Shown here piece by piece: positions 47,001 to 58,440 of a DNA stretch of 64,000 nt; position 1 is the stretch's first letter, and each line of letters starts with the position of its first letter. The notes under the pieces were generated by a model. It searched no databases. It saw only the letters and a list, made by a program, of their open reading frames with translations, and had not been told where the DNA came from. Both the position numbers and the translations under genes were made by a program. The stretch lies in contig KL647289.1 of NCBI GenBank assembly GCA_000727475.1, positions 5,274,019 to 5,338,018 on the forward strand. Direction: 5' to 3'. Source of the DNA: Sarcocystis neurona (Eukaryota > Apicomplexa > Conoidasida > Eucoccidiorida > Sarcocystidae).

Positions 47001-50000
47001 TGACTATTACTGACATTACCGTATCCATGACGAAACAATGTACAAGAACACGAAGGACGTCAAAATTCGCAAGCCGGGCTATACGCCGTCTGGCTAGAAG
47101 CTTGTGCACAAGCTTCTTATTTTTCTGTACTTTCACGTCGACTTTTTTCAAGAAAATGTGCTCCACAGGCGTTGAAGCTACCGCGGTACGCAGAAACGCA
47201 TAGTCTCTGCATCGTCCTTCCCGTTTATACTCGTGCCTCGTTAGATGCCTTACGTTAGAAAAACTGACACAAAACAGTATCCACCACTTTCGGGCGTGTA
47301 CATCAGTCGGTACACCACTGAAGTATCTTTACACGACGCAGTCTCAAATGTGTGGAACGGCTCGAAAACCGAAAACCCTTCGCCACCTTCGTTGTTGTAA
47401 TTCAAAAAATCGTGACATTAACCGACACGAACGGTGAAGAGCCTTTAGAAGGGACAAACACATACATTCCACTGATTGCAACTACACGTCTGCTAACATC
47501 CACAGCATTGTCGCGCACGCATGAAAAGAAACTCCTAGTCGATCAAAAAGAGAGTGTTCACGAGGACGACGTCTTTTTAACTTTGTCGCGAGCATACGTA
47601 ACATGACAGCGGTCCGCACACTCTATCACCACGTTTGTGAGGGGAGCATGCATCTCCACCGTAGAGGCGCTTAAACCTTCAGCCCAGACACGGGCCTCTC
47701 CACGGACAGCTTCACAGCAGGACTACACAGACGGAACACGTACCTCCAGTAATGTCGGACTGCCTCTGTAAAGTCTCCCTCCTCGAATAGAAGGTGACCC
47801 AGCAATTTCTCCAAATGGAAATACTGCGGTGTTCCCCACCCCGCTATCAAATCTTTCGCTCTCCGATCAATTTGCATGCGTCTCCCATATACGACGCCGA
47901 ACAGGTTCTGCACAGGCACCGCCTCCAGCTCGTCAAATGCGCCGACGTCATCTTGGTGCCCTTCCGTTCTCCCCGTCTCTCCGTCGGCGCCCCCCTTCGC
48001 CTCTTCGTTTCCCTGCACCGCAGTCTTTTGGAGGTTGAAAACGTCGGCATCAACAGCAGTTGTGTGAGCAGCAGCTGCATCAGCACCAGTTGCACCAGCT
48101 GCAGCTGCATCAGCTGCAGTTGCATCATCTGCAGTCCCACCAGCTGCAGTTGCACCAGCTCCAGTCGCACCAGCTGCATTCGCACCAGCTGCAGTTGCTT
48201 CAGCTGCAGTTGTGTCCGGGGAAGCTGCATGAGCAGCAGTTGGATCAGTGGCAGTTGCATCACCGGCAGTTGTATCAGGAGCAGCCGCATCAGCGGCAGC
48301 ACTCTGAGTAGTTCCAGGAAGAGCAAAAGGCTTTGGACTGTGACTGCCGTCTACTCCGGCGTCGATGTCCTTTTCTGCAGTAAACCCTTCGCGTATTGTC
48401 CTGCCCTGGGAATCCTGCCTGCTTCCTTGAGGATGCGCGTGGGAGCGAGTCGTCTCCGCTGCTGTCGCGTCGCCATGCAGTTGCACCGCACTGACCTGCT
48501 GTGCTTTGAGTTTCACAGTCGCGCCTTCTCTCACATTCGTCTCTTTTCTAGCTCCATCGGCTTTGTCACTAGCCTTCCCCCGCGCCGGCTCCTTCCCACC
48601 TTGCAGTTGCAGATGCGCTTCCTGTTCTCGCTCCTGCTGCTGCGTCTCCTCGCACGCGCCTGTCAAGACTCCCACATCTTTGAAAGATGACGCGTCGCAC
48701 GCAAGATGACCGCAAGCATCCCCGTCATGGCCCTTTGTAGCCATAATTGATGTTTCATCCAAAGCAACAGACTTCCCGCTAGAGACGGCAGTCGCATTTG
48801 TACGTGAGGACGACCAAGAAAGAGGACGGCCGTACGAAATGGACGAGTTTACATCCTGAACTTTTGAAACCTTGGATTCCGTCTCTTCTTCTCCTGCGGT
48901 GTCGCCGTCAATCAAAGCACTACACACTGCCAGCTTCTCACTCTTTTCGTCTCCTTGCTGCTTCTCCTTAGCGAGTGCATTCGTCGCGGTCATGGAAGGG
49001 TCTCCTTCTGCTGGTGGACTTGAAATAGCAGCGTCCTCTTTTTCGCCGTGTCGTTCTTTAAGGATGTGTACCGTGACAACATTCCCAGCGCGTGGCTGCG
49101 TGGGACAAGTGCTGCTGCTGCTTTCTGCGGTCTGCCGCTGCTGCCGGCGTTTTTTCGCCGCAGCATCGCGAAGAAATCTTGTAATTGCCTCGATTGCCTC
49201 CGGTGCTCTGCCCTCGGTGAATTTCGTGATTCCCAGCTGATAGAGCCGCGCAGGAGAGAGAGCGGGGCGCTCAGACTGGGGCCCCCCTGTTTTTTCCTGC
49301 AGGTGCTCTGCTTCTACGGAGCTAGGAGGGGAAGACGCAGCTTCGGCGCGTGGTCTCACACTTACAGAAGTCGTCACCTCTATCATCTGTGTAAACGAAG
49401 AGTCAGAGGGGAAAATGCCACTACCCGCGGAAGAACTAGCTGGAGCTCCACTGGCCCCGGCAACAACAACGTCATTACTTGAAGCCGCCAAGGACCTTCG
49501 AACTTCAGACGGTACGTCGGTAACATTTTCGTGCGCAGTGGGCCAACAGCTGGCGCTGCGACTGCTGCTGCTGGCCTTGGTACTGGTTCTGTCGCCCCTG
49601 CTGCTCCTCGTACTGCTGCCTTCGCTACTGCTGCTGCTGCTGTCACTATGGCTATGGTCGAAGGTGGTGTGGCTGAGGATGTCCGTGGGGTGTTGTAACG
49701 CGGAACAATTCGCTTGACCTGTTTTCCTGAGCGTTTCATCAGCGCCCCCTCCCACTCTTCTGCGCACCTCGAACGCAGACGATGACGAATTAACGGAAGA
49801 CGAATAACACACGCGGCCAGGCGTTTTGGCTGTGCAGTAAGAGGCCGTAACAGTTTCATCATCGTGAAAAACCTTAGGCCCTTCAAGCTCCCCAACGATT
49901 TCTACATGTGATGCTGTCGTGTCTCCAATTTTCCCTGCTGCCTCTTCGTTAAATACTGCTGCCGCTGTTGTGGTGGTTGCTACTGCTGCTGTTGTCACCT

Positions 50001-53000
50001 GATCTCGAGAAGGTCCTGTAGCGCCTACTGCTGCAGTTGCCTTCTCCCCTTTGTCCTGCGGAACTTTGTCACGAGCCCTCGTGCCAGCCAAAGAGAGAGC
50101 AACATTTCCCGGAAAGACTGTCTCGGCGTTAGGGGACGAAGAAGCAGCCCCAGGAGGGCGAGAAGTCGCAATCGTAGGCACCACCGAAGAAGCACCTGCA
50201 GTACTTAGCGAAACAGCATCGGCTGCAGCAGGCCCAGCGCATGCAGAGTCTATCACGGGTGGAGCAGGAATGAGGTGTGCTTGTTGCTGGAGAGCCTTAC
50301 TGAGGGATGGAGAAAAAGCCACTAGACGCGGCAAAGTTTCGATCGGTCTCCCCATGAACGAGTTGCCTCGTGCGCGACGGTTATAGGAAGAACCATATGC
50401 GGAAGACGGAGAGGAGAAAGAAGCAGCTCCGCGTGGCCCGCTTTGAAAGGATCGCTGCCACGACAGCATGGAGTTGTTGGCTGCTGCATGTCTGTGCAGA
50501 GAGAGGTTCAGGCCGCTCGATGAAAACTTTTCTGCAGGAAATTGTGGAAGGGAGCACGAAGGAATTGGAAACGGAAAATAAGCAATTAACGAGGAACTCA
50601 AACTAGCAGGTAGAAACAGCACAAGTCTCTTAAGGAGGAAAACGCCGACACCGTAGTAAGAGAAGGAGCACCAAATTAGTGCAGATGCATGCGCACCACG
50701 CGACGACTATGCCGGGGGTCGTGTTCCTCCGCAGACATACACACGTGCAAGGCGCCATCCAATATATCACACACACACATATGTGCATGCGAGTGTGTAG
50801 CAGGAGCATCCAAAATCTCTTTCTTCCCTCTAGTTAGTAACGTGCACAGACAGGACCTCCTGGCCGCAGCTCAGGTTTTGGCCATTTCTGTGATGATCCG
50901 GCGGCCCTACGTATGTATATGTGTATTACATACATTTACATGATGGGTACACATGCGTCCCCACACACATACAATATTCTTTTCATACGTGGGGTTACGC
51001 GGCAACATCAGTGTGCAGCGTTGCTAAACATACGCCCTCACATATATCATTGTATAAAGTGCTAGCGCAGATTCACGCGAATCAAGTACAATGCGCGCTT
51101 GACCTCCGCCAGTACTGGGTTCCTGCACAACAGCATAGCCTTTCCCCACTGCACACGCGATTGGTGCAGAGAACATCGTTGAAGCTATTCTGTTGCTTAC
51201 TTCCTTGTTCACTGTACTGCATTGCTAGAGGGGCACAGTGTATGTAAAATACTGAACGTTTTTGTCTACGCTCACCTACCCATCTGCGTGTAGGCGGTTC
51301 GTTCTTCACTCAGCGTTTCTCTTCAGAAGTATCCCTGCCTAACCGAGCATATATACAACCGTATACTACACATGTAATTGGTGCCGGATTTCGGACAATT
51401 ATTTTATCAGCCAAGTCACACCTGAACCGATGACAGCTCGTATAGCCAGATTCTACAGGCTGCAAATGCTGGCGACTACTTTTGTGCATCCTTCCGTCTG
51501 GAGGGAAAACCGGGTTTTCACGGCAGACGCAGGCAACGTACGGTGCGAGGCAAGTAGCACTCGTCCCCCGCCCTCGCTACGTTTCTCAAAACTATTTAAA
51601 CTGTTCTACGTGACGCAGAAGAAGATCAGTGCTCCCGTTACGTGCAGGAACACTAAGAAGATATACACATCACGACACTATTCACAAATAGCTCATAGAA
51701 TAAAAATGGGCTTCTGAAACACCTTCAGACAAAAACTTCTCTGCTAGGATATGACTTATGCATTCGTACCCTGGCACACACAACGAGAACACTAAGTTGA
51801 CAAATGAGCACTCTACTGTTACCCGGTTTACCCACACACGGCACCACCGCCGAAGAGAAGCAGACTGCTCCAAATGCCCATGCAGCAAAGACGGTGCTGA
51901 ACATCCCTGTGCAACCCATCGTCCGTCCCTGCAGTGACGTCCAGTTCTCCAGCAATTAGGCAGCCACACGCAGACTCGCGCACCTCCATGCAGATGTGGA
52001 CCACTAGTGCATCGACGTGAGGCTGTGAGGGGTGTGTTCCTCTCACCCGCGTCTCCACACATCTGTATCCCAGGAGATCCACGGAGCGATACACCAGTAT
52101 TAACGCGTCCTACCTAGCTACGTGCAGCACGAATGCCGTGCGCAGCAGCATTTGTGCGTGTGTACCGGGGATGGGCTCTGCGACTGGCGAAACACACTGG
52201 ACGCCAACACCTGGTGAACTGCCAGTCGTAGAGCCGCAGTGCGCATGGTGCAGCCACACGCATATGGGGGAAACGCATACGCGTAATATATAATTATCGG
52301 TCCTCAAAGCAGTTGGACGTAGGCGTTGACACAGCACACGTACACATGGAGAGATCCACGCGCAGAACAGTCCTACCAAGGGTTGCCGGTCTGTCGCGAT
52401 CCATGCAAATGTTCACGCCAAAAGCAGTGGAGCCACTTGTGTGTGAATGTTGGTATATAGACGCGTACGTCTTTCTCCACACGTGCGCACACTTTATCCT
52501 GCGCAGCAACGTAAATACGCCCTTAGGTACGCAAACAGCTGTACGTAGACAAACACACACGTGTGTATATACGCGCGCGACGAGGCATGCAGAGGGGGAC
52601 GTGCATATATACCTACACATGTATGGATGCCTATGTGGAGTCGAAAATTACCTGTGCGCATGGAGGTTGCGCGTCTGCGCAGTATGTGGGTGCCGATGGG
52701 GTCTCCGGAAGAAATGCCGAGCGGCGGCGGTTTTCGCACAGTAACTCCATCAGGCATAAGCAGTGAGCCGAGAAGCGACTGCTTCACAGTTTCTGAGCTC
52801 ACCCCTGGTGATAATCCACGTTTACTAGACGACAGCAATCCTGCGCCACCAGGTTGAGGCAAAGACGTAGGACCGGAGCCAACAGCAGGAGAGAGCAAGG
52901 CGGCGGGTTTGGCGGGATGTGTTGTCTTCCTTGCTGCCGTGCTGGTGGTGCTACTCTGGCTACCTATCTGTTGTTTGTTGTTGGCGGCGTACAACTGAGG

Positions 53001-53414
53001 CGTCGGCGCAGAGCGCGTAGAGAAAGGCGTGACGTCCCTTACGCTGATATCCTCCACTTCCAGTGCATCTGCTGCTGCTTTCCCCTTCGCGCGCAACATT
53101 GCTTCAGAGGAGAACACGTCCGTGCCCTTGTTGCTGCTGATGTTGCTCGCTTTGTTGCTCCCACTTCTGGGATTCCGGTCGCTGCTGGTGCGGTTGCCGC
53201 TGCTGTGCGGGATGTCGCTGCGCGTCCGTTGCCGCTGGAGCGCAATAGTGAGGGGCTCCTTACTGCTGCTGCGCTCCTGTAACCAACGGGCAGCTTTCTG
53301 TGCTGTTCCAGCCGCTGGGGACGCAGCATCTATCCGTTTCTCATCCGTCCGGCTCGGAGGCAGCGGGGGTGTCGGCAGCGTTAACGCTGCACCAGTGGAC
53401 AGGGATTCTGTCAT
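37424..53414 (-). CDS. TPR-repeat, tail-anchored membrane protein, 11-exon model
   Basis: Exons in transcript order: 53414-52652, 50531-47744, 46475-46412, 44922-44864, 43278-43169, 42518-42397, 41622-41526, 40586-40453, 39629-39449, 38766-38705, 37561-37424. All introns are GT-AG; the phases agree at all ten junctions and the total is 4,518 nt (1,505 aa plus stop). Layout: disordered Ser/Ala/Thr-rich residues 1-680; an isolated TPR at about 682-715; disordered insert to about 1155; TPR array about 1160-1430; one hydrophobic helix at about 1453-1479; a 26-residue polar tail. That topology is tail-anchored: TPRs in the cytosol and insertion into ER or mitochondrial outer membrane. TPR arrays bind partner proteins such as chaperones. 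I know no orthologue with this layout and give no symbol. The ATG is the first in frame and has A at -3. Confidence 0.88.
38705..38766 (-). CDS. Gene B exon 10: start of the membrane anchor
   Basis: 62 nt, acceptor TAATGATCTCCTTGCAG|, donor GTTCTC|GTAAGT. A short linker (SSNDQVGFLESS) is followed by QIIVFIVL, the first third of a transmembrane helix. Phase 1 in, phase 0 out. Confidence 0.82.
38823..38885. repeat. TA-rich microsatellite
   Basis: Degenerate TA/CATA tract in gene B intron 9. Similar tracts lie in its other introns at 41030-41090 (TA then GA), 45880-45902 and in exon-free DNA at 37783-37800. Confidence 0.75.
39449..39629 (-). CDS. Gene B exon 9: last TPRs
   Basis: 181 nt, acceptor GGACTTTTCAATTTCAG|, donor CTCTCG|GTATGT. 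It encodes RALQHFRLCCEASPDSVSLH (TPR second helix) and a last degenerate unit ending KEVVAAYTKFIKQYPESVA. Phase 0 in, phase 1 out. Confidence 0.88.
40453..40586 (-). CDS. Gene B exon 8: TPR
   Basis: 134 nt, acceptor CTACGTACTTGCAG|, donor CTAGGG|GTACGT. It completes the LNNLG unit and gives IAMNKGDTRQALQLFERAL, with INPQD at the turn, a near-consensus TPR, and then the first helix of another (AHMHTCEAFCSLQHLG). An earlier GT (CAC|GTGCGA) would break the phase with exon 9, so it is not used. Confidence 0.88.
41056..41100. repeat. (TA)n-(GA)n compound microsatellite
   Basis: A TA run of about ten units passes directly into AGAGAGAG and AAAGAGAG, in gene B intron 7 between two TPR exons. Confidence 0.85.
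41526..41622 (-). CDS. Gene B exon 7: TPR
   Basis: 97 nt, acceptor GGTTGTGTGTCAG|, donor CTTGG|GTACGC. It encodes VYMYREEWDKAEAIFRALL, a typical TPR, then DDTHLLNNL, which begins the next unit. Phase 0 in, phase 1 out. Confidence 0.92.
42397..42518 (-). CDS. Gene B exon 6: charged helix and TPR first helix
   Basis: 122 nt, acceptor CTATTTTCTTTCAG|, donor CCCAG|GTACAT. It encodes HETERLERLLKGTDRCVTLL, a Val/Glu stretch, and VLAVLHLAQ, the start of a new TPR. Phase 1 in, phase 0 out. Confidence 0.88.
43169..43278 (-). CDS. Gene B exon 5: TPR helix and acidic loop
   Basis: 110 nt, acceptor GTGCCAACTCCAG|, donor GACAC|GTACGA. It encodes NPVALSVLAMLLMDKF and then an acidic loop rich in Glu (HQEAENAEQEEL) that probably interrupts the regular TPR array. 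Phase 2 in, phase 1 out, matching both neighbours. Confidence 0.88.
44864..44922 (-). CDS. Gene B exon 4: TPR second helix
   Basis: 59 nt, acceptor GCGCGGTCGCAG|, donor GACAG|GTACAA. The product MGATEEAMASFEQALKCND is a canonical TPR turn and helix B (G...A...FE.AL) that completes the unit begun in exon 3. Phase 0 in, phase 2 out. Confidence 0.9.
46209..46259. repeat. Palindromic TC-TA-GA microsatellite
   Basis: A TCTCTCTCTC run, then TGCACATATGTATATATATG and a TA run, then GAGAGAGA. The two flanks are complementary, so the tract can fold into a hairpin. It lies in gene B intron 3. Confidence 0.8.
46412..46475 (-). CDS. Gene B exon 3: TPR helices
   Basis: 64 nt, acceptor CGCTTTACCAG| and donor TACGAG|GTACGT. 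It encodes CIDLRPDDSQLYTNLGLAYY, the end of one TPR and the first helix of the next. The single-base start completes an Arg codon with exon 2, and the exon ends in phase 0. Confidence 0.9.
47744..50531 (-). CDS. Gene B exon 2: long disordered region with first TPR and Ala/Thr repeat
   Basis: 929 residues from acceptor CTTCCACAATTTCCTGCAG| to donor TGGAG|GTACGT (phase 2). Ser-rich runs (SSSSSSEGSS) come first. A single TPR-like pair (LYQLGITKFTEGRAPEAIEA) follows at about residue 682, then about 450 disordered residues. The last 25 residues (LEKLLGHLLFEEGDFTEAV) open the main TPR array. A 298-codon plus-strand frame over 47794-48690 is a shadow of the repeat codons. Confidence 0.88.
48055..48305 (-). 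repeat. Degenerate 15-nt coding repeat (Ala/Thr/Gly pentapeptide)
   Basis: Roughly fifteen copies of a 15-nt unit close to GCAGTTGCACCAGCT (plus strand) encode Ala-rich pentapeptides of the ATAAG/ADATA kind on the minus strand. Units differ at one to four positions. The array lies in the disordered insert between the first TPR and the main array, so unit number could vary without harming either. Confidence 0.85.
50532..52651 (-). other. Gene B intron 1 (2.1 kb)
   Basis: Between donor GTAATT and acceptor CACAATTTCCTGCAG|. It contains CA-rich tracts (50765-50785) and overlapping open frames at 51680-52095 that lack a phase-consistent pair of splice sites. I see nothing else in it. Confidence 0.55.
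52652..53414 (-). CDS. Gene B exon 1: disordered N-terminus
   Basis: 254 codons from ATG (53414), starting MTESLSTGAALTLP, then Ser/Asn/Arg/Ala-rich with no domain. It contains ALEVEDISVRDVTPF, a short acidic-hydrophobic stretch that could act as a binding motif. Donor ACAG|GTAATT, phase 1, completes a Glu codon with exon 2 across a 2.1-kb intron. Confidence 0.8.
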
Positions 53415-54701
53415 TCTAGCAGATACTGCTGCAGCCTTCACATATGCGCATATACGCAACTGCGTCGTAGTCTTCGAAGCAGTGCGTATTCTGCAAAGTT
53501 AGCGGAGCGTCTACGAGGATGCAGCGCCTTCTTACCGACTGAGAACGTCAACACCCTCACACGTGCTTGACATGTGTCTGGACGCTGGTACACATGTCCG
53601 GAACGAAAGGAGAACTGGGTATTGATTGGCAGGATTGATCGTAAATCTGGCACCTCAGTACGCGGCCATTCTACTTACGCGTAAATAAGGAAAGAAATAC
53701 CAACTCCACTGCCGCCCGCTGCTCTTACGAGAAAGTAAAGGGTAACACTGGTGCAGGCTCAGAGACTACAAGCGCGCGAGCAGCCCTGCTCCTTGTATAT
53801 TAGCTGCGCGAAAAACCGACCGGCCGTGCCACACTGTTCAATGGCACAGTTCCACCCTGCGCAGACAACGCCGGAAGTGCGAATCAGGCACCTTGTGGCT
53901 CAACCGTTCAACTCCTTTCCACGTGCTGCTTTTCCCTTACAAAAAGTACAGTCTATGCGTCGCCCTCTGCGCAGAAGACACGCAGTGCTATGCTTCTACA
54001 CCACTACTATCCTCAATGCCATTACACGTGATGTTGGATACAACGCTCCAAAGTGCTTATGTCAGAGAAAGATGTTTCGAGCAATATCACGTTATCAACT
54101 CTAAGAAACGAGTACAACTGCCACACGCGGGAGCTCATGTCGAAGGGAGACGCTGCAGCGCGCCGACGTGAGTGTCCCGAAACCTCAGCGCCTGAAGAAG
54201 TACGGTGACTGCATGAATGGAAGGAATACTACTCAGCGGAAGAAAAGCAGGACGCCACACTACAAGAAGTCAATTGTTGGAAAGACAGCGATGTCGTGAG
54301 GCATGTCGTGGGCGTAAGTGGTGCTAGTGGTCGACAAGAACGGGATGTGGCTTGACCACGAAAAGTAAAAAGTTATTGATCCGGGAGACACGAAAAAAGC
54401 GACCACTTAACTTCGCATCACCTTCTGAGAAAGTACATCAGCTCGCTTCACAACATGCGTACGCGACCAGAATAGAGAGGGAGAGACGTTGACTGTAGGA
54501 ATACGAAAGTTCCGGCAATTGTTAGGGAGACAATAACATGGCCGTTGAAACGGCTGTGTTCAAAAAACTGACAGCCTTGAGTCTAGTGGCGAGGGCAAGC
54601 AGTTGCTGTAAAGGCGTCAGCAGAAAAAATTGCGGCACTCGGGAACGGGTTGTACTAGTAGTTGTAACAGCAGCTCTTGGAGCACTCCGCAGGGCACCAG
54701 A

Positions 54702-54920
54702 TCAAAAAAAAGATTCAGCAGCGCGCCATGTGGCCCACTCTATAAACCTAGCAGGCGTTGCACGGTGAATACTGAGCACGGCACGGAAAAAGACAACATC
54801 ATTGCTGTCGAGCTTCGAGAAGTCGCGTGTTTCAAACAAGTCTTTCACATGTGTATTCTCGATCCAGTTCAAGAGAGCCTCAAATAATTCACTGTTCACT
54901 GGTTTTGTGTTATAGAGCAT
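54702..54920 (-). CDS. Possible small protein or exon
   Basis: 72 codons from an ATG. The product is helical and not low complexity: NSELFEALLNWIENTHVKDL, then FETRDFSKLDSNDVVFFRAV. The composition looks protein-like and codon use is even, but the length alone could be chance. It may end at a splice donor (CTCA|GTATTC) rather than at its stop. No family recognised. Confidence 0.35.
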   Translation of the reverse strand: MLYNTKPVNSELFEALLNWIENTHVKDLFETRDFSKLDSNDVVFFRAVLSIHRATPARFIEWATWRAAESFF

Positions 54921-57900
54921 TACGCGCGTATACAGATTAGTAGCCGATTATAGTTGCACAACATTATAGAAATGTACGGACATATAGCTGTGTATTCATC
55001 CTCCTTGGACACCGTTAGCGCACGTGCGCTAATATATTCCGGGGTAGACGTCCACGTGTATTGCCAGGAGGCACCAACCCATCGGGCAGGATTTTACCCA
55101 CCGCGCTGAAGGACGAGGATGACTGAAAGCAAAGAGAAACGAGAGCAGAGCCTGGTAGCGGAAAAGACAGCAGAAACCCCACAAAGGATACACACTCTGG
55201 GAGAGGAGCGACGCCACGGAAAAAGATGTGGAGGAGCTGGTGGAAGCTCAAAGGGGGAAACAAGGGAGAAGGGGGGGGCTATCCCTTCCTCTATGTCCAG
55301 ATGGGATTCACGGTCACGGGAGGTTTACTACAGCGGCAAGGTCGACCTACCGCGTGGTCAGTCACGCGAGGAGGTGCACGTGCACCGCACGGAAAGGTCT
55401 GCATTCAGCTGTTCACACACATACGTACGCATTCATAAAATTAAGGGGCATATGCGTTCGCATACGCGTACGTACACACAAGGATTCCACTCAGCATTTA
55501 CACTAGTCGCTTGTACGTATGTATCCGTTATATTGATATGTATGGTTACACATGAATTTTACTCAATATTAAGGCACTTTACTGCAAATGCGCACAACCA
55601 TCTTCTCCAACAACATCCAGCAATGTAGCCGTCTGGATTGACGCACAGAGAAACGAGAGCGCATAGCGGGCATAAACGAGGTTTGTGTGTAGTTTATGTG
55701 GAGTCCTGCACATCAGTTCCTCCCCAGATTTGCGGTCTGGAAACTCTGGCCAAGAGAGAGAGATACGGAAAGGCTTCTCAGGTAAAAAGCCGTTGAGTTC
55801 TCGGTGTGTCCACCTCCCCTTCCCCGTTTTGCGGGCGACACGAAGTGGAAAAAAGCTCTCTGTAAAGTAGTCGCCAACATCCGTCACGTGTCCATCATGT
55901 TTTCACTCACCTGATGCCTTCTGTTATTTTTTTCCACCGCTGAAAATTCATTCTTTCTGTTGCGACAAAGGCTTACGCAACCAAATACTGTGCATGCACC
56001 AGAGAGCGGCTGTACAGCCGAGCGAGCACGGCTGCAGCTGGTGGTCGCGGCTAGCGTGGACTCTAGTGCTGCATCCATACGATGAAGATGTCAGAAAATT
56101 CCGGCAGTGGCGCTACTTATTTCCGGACGAATGCATTTGACGATCCTCTACGGCCAGCGCAGTACTTCACAAAAGTACCATTTACAGTGGGTTACAGCTT
56201 TCGCAGGCGTATTCCTCTACATCTAGTGACGACATGGTTGCGCAGGGGTCCGTTGAGTACGAACGCTGTGTTGGAGAATCGGCGACCATGCATCGCCTCC
56301 GAATATCACTACGTATTCCTCTACATCTAAGAAATACATGGGTGCACAACGAACCCCTGAATACAAATGCTGTGTCGCAGAACCAGCGTAAGGGGGCAAA
56401 TCGTGTCACTTGCTTCAGTGCTTGACTCCAGCGAGTAGCTGTGTGACACTGCAACGAAGTGGGTCGGAGAGGACAAGCATGCACACGCGAACGTGTATAC
56501 ACTGAGTCAGAAAGGCTCAATCCGAAAGAGGGTTGCCCGAAGCATCTCAGGGTAGACAGTCAGACGCTCAACAAAGAAGTACGGTCCTTTCTACTGTTTA
56601 ATGTTCTCGACATTTCCCTGCCAAGTTCAAAATTTTCTCAGTGCTTCTACCTGTGCGCACGAAGCTGGAACGTTTTCTTTGCAGGCTTCACCGCTCACAT
56701 TGGTGACTTCACGCCTTCTGCAATGTATGCGCCCGAGGAGTGCAATGGAGCTGCGGCTTCAAAGACACACGAGCGTACGGTTGACTTGCGGCTGCGTCCC
56801 ATTCAACGGAATTGATGGGATTTAGCGTGGCAAGAAGATATACAAGGTGGGACTGCCGTCGATCCAAACGTATGCCTCCTGGTGTAGGCGTACTGTTGGC
56901 ACGACTGACCATACTAGTCAAATTAGGTCTTTTCAAGATGAGTTTAACAAGCGAGTGGAAGCCTGTTGTGCGAATCGCATCGATACTGGTACACACGAAC
57001 CCGTAATGCATCCGATTGAGCTCTACCGGTAGGAAGGTCTGTGAAGTGCGACATATTCATACATTAACTGTGCTTGCAGGTAGTGTCACCTTGCACCCCA
57101 GAATAACAGTTGGCAAAAAGACGTGTGTAAATACGTGTCGCCTCCAAACGTCGACTGAGACTGGCATTCCTATTTGCTCAATCAAGACAACGTGCTTCCT
57201 TCCCTCAGCCATTGTGCAACAAGTATATATGTAATAGTCCGCACTGAATGTCTACAGTTATTGTTGACAGAACGCAGGTAATGGCTGTACTTTTGGGACA
57301 ACCCATGCGTGCGTGTTCCTGAGATCAACAGAGAATACACACAAGCAAAAACTCTACAATAGTACGTCCCAGGTTGATCTGGAGCAAGCCAGTGGTTTTA
57401 GGCATGCACTTGTGTAACTAATTAACGCACAACGGCGGGGGCAGTGGATAACACTGACAGGAGACAAGCGCATGACGAGGAGGAAGGGCTTTGTGAGCAC
57501 AACCGTAATGGCCAAGGAGGCAGGCACGTACGTAGCTAGCAATCTATCGGCTGCACTAGTATATTCAGATGCGTCGGACAAGCTCCTGGGGAGGAAAATG
57601 CCGGGCAAACCGCCACAGCCGGTAGGAACCCAACAAGACGCAGGCGCGCTTCTCTCCTGGCTTGAAGGAACAGGCGCATGTACTGTTATACTACAGAAGC
57701 ACAGAGCATCGGAGGAGAATGGATGCAGTGCGGGAGGTTTGTATGACACAGGAAATCTTCAGCTGAAAATCTATGGCCCGTATGAAAAACAGTCCACCTT
57801 GATCCGCTACACAAGTCCAGCAAATACTCATTAACTTATGCCCCATGGCGACGGGTAGAATCTCACTGAGAAAGCTTTCTGTGCGTTGTCTGAGATAGAT

Positions 57901-58188
57901 TGGAAGTGTGCCGCACTGTATCGTTACTGCCAGGTTATTCTAATCGTAGTGATAGTTTGAACTATCTCGACCAAACGGAGAACACTTCTTGTGGAAGTCC
58001 CGAACGTCTGGCAACCTTTTTGCACTAAAAAGAGAGGGTAGAGAAGAGCGTCTTTCTGGCTGTAAGCACGGGGAAACGGGAGAACAACGGCCCACAAAGC
58101 TACGAAGGTTTCCCACGTAGTACTTGCTTCCTCACAGTTTCTGTATGTATACCTGTATACGACAAGCCTGTAAATGTGCACTACCATA

Positions 58189-58440
58189 TTAGCGTCTCCA
58201 GAAGCGCATCTTTTCCTGTGTTTCCTCATCTCTGCGTCTGGTATAGTGCACGTAACTTTTAACGTTGCCGCACCACGTCTTGCCCGTACACGCCGATTCA
58301 CAAGGGAATAGCATAAGGACGCCTCCCACGTCTATCCCTGAACTTGTGCAACCTGCTGGGTGCGGCAACCTGGACAGACCGCAGCCTTCGTAGGCTTCCT
58401 CGCGTAGCTCTACGCGTGCAAACGCGTGCGGAGGCGGCAT
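58189..58440 (-). CDS. Possible small protein or terminal exon
   Basis: 83 codons from ATG (58440). The sequence has a charged start (RVELREEAYEG), four Cys, and a basic/acidic end (YTRRRDEETQEKMRFWRR). It looks more like protein than the surrounding frames. I cannot tell whether it is a complete gene or the 3' exon of one. Confidence 0.3.
   Translation of the reverse strand: MPPPHAFARVELREEAYEGCGLSRLPHPAGCTSSGIDVGGVLMLFPCESACTGKTWCGNVKSYVHYTRRRDEETQEKMRFWRR

Noticed and set aside
47794..48690. 298-codon plus-strand ORF (Cys/Ser-rich repeats)
   Set aside because: It is the antisense shadow of the Ala/Thr repeat and flanking codons in gene B exon 2, whose frame is supported by splice phase at both ends.
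51682..52379. Overlapping minus-strand frames in gene B intron 1
   Set aside because: Exon 1 joins exon 2 directly in phase, and no acceptor/donor pair lets these frames be inserted without breaking it.
57472..57834. 120-codon plus-strand ORF with a protein-like look
   Set aside because: Too short to stand alone, no family resemblance, and an equally long minus-strand frame overlaps it.
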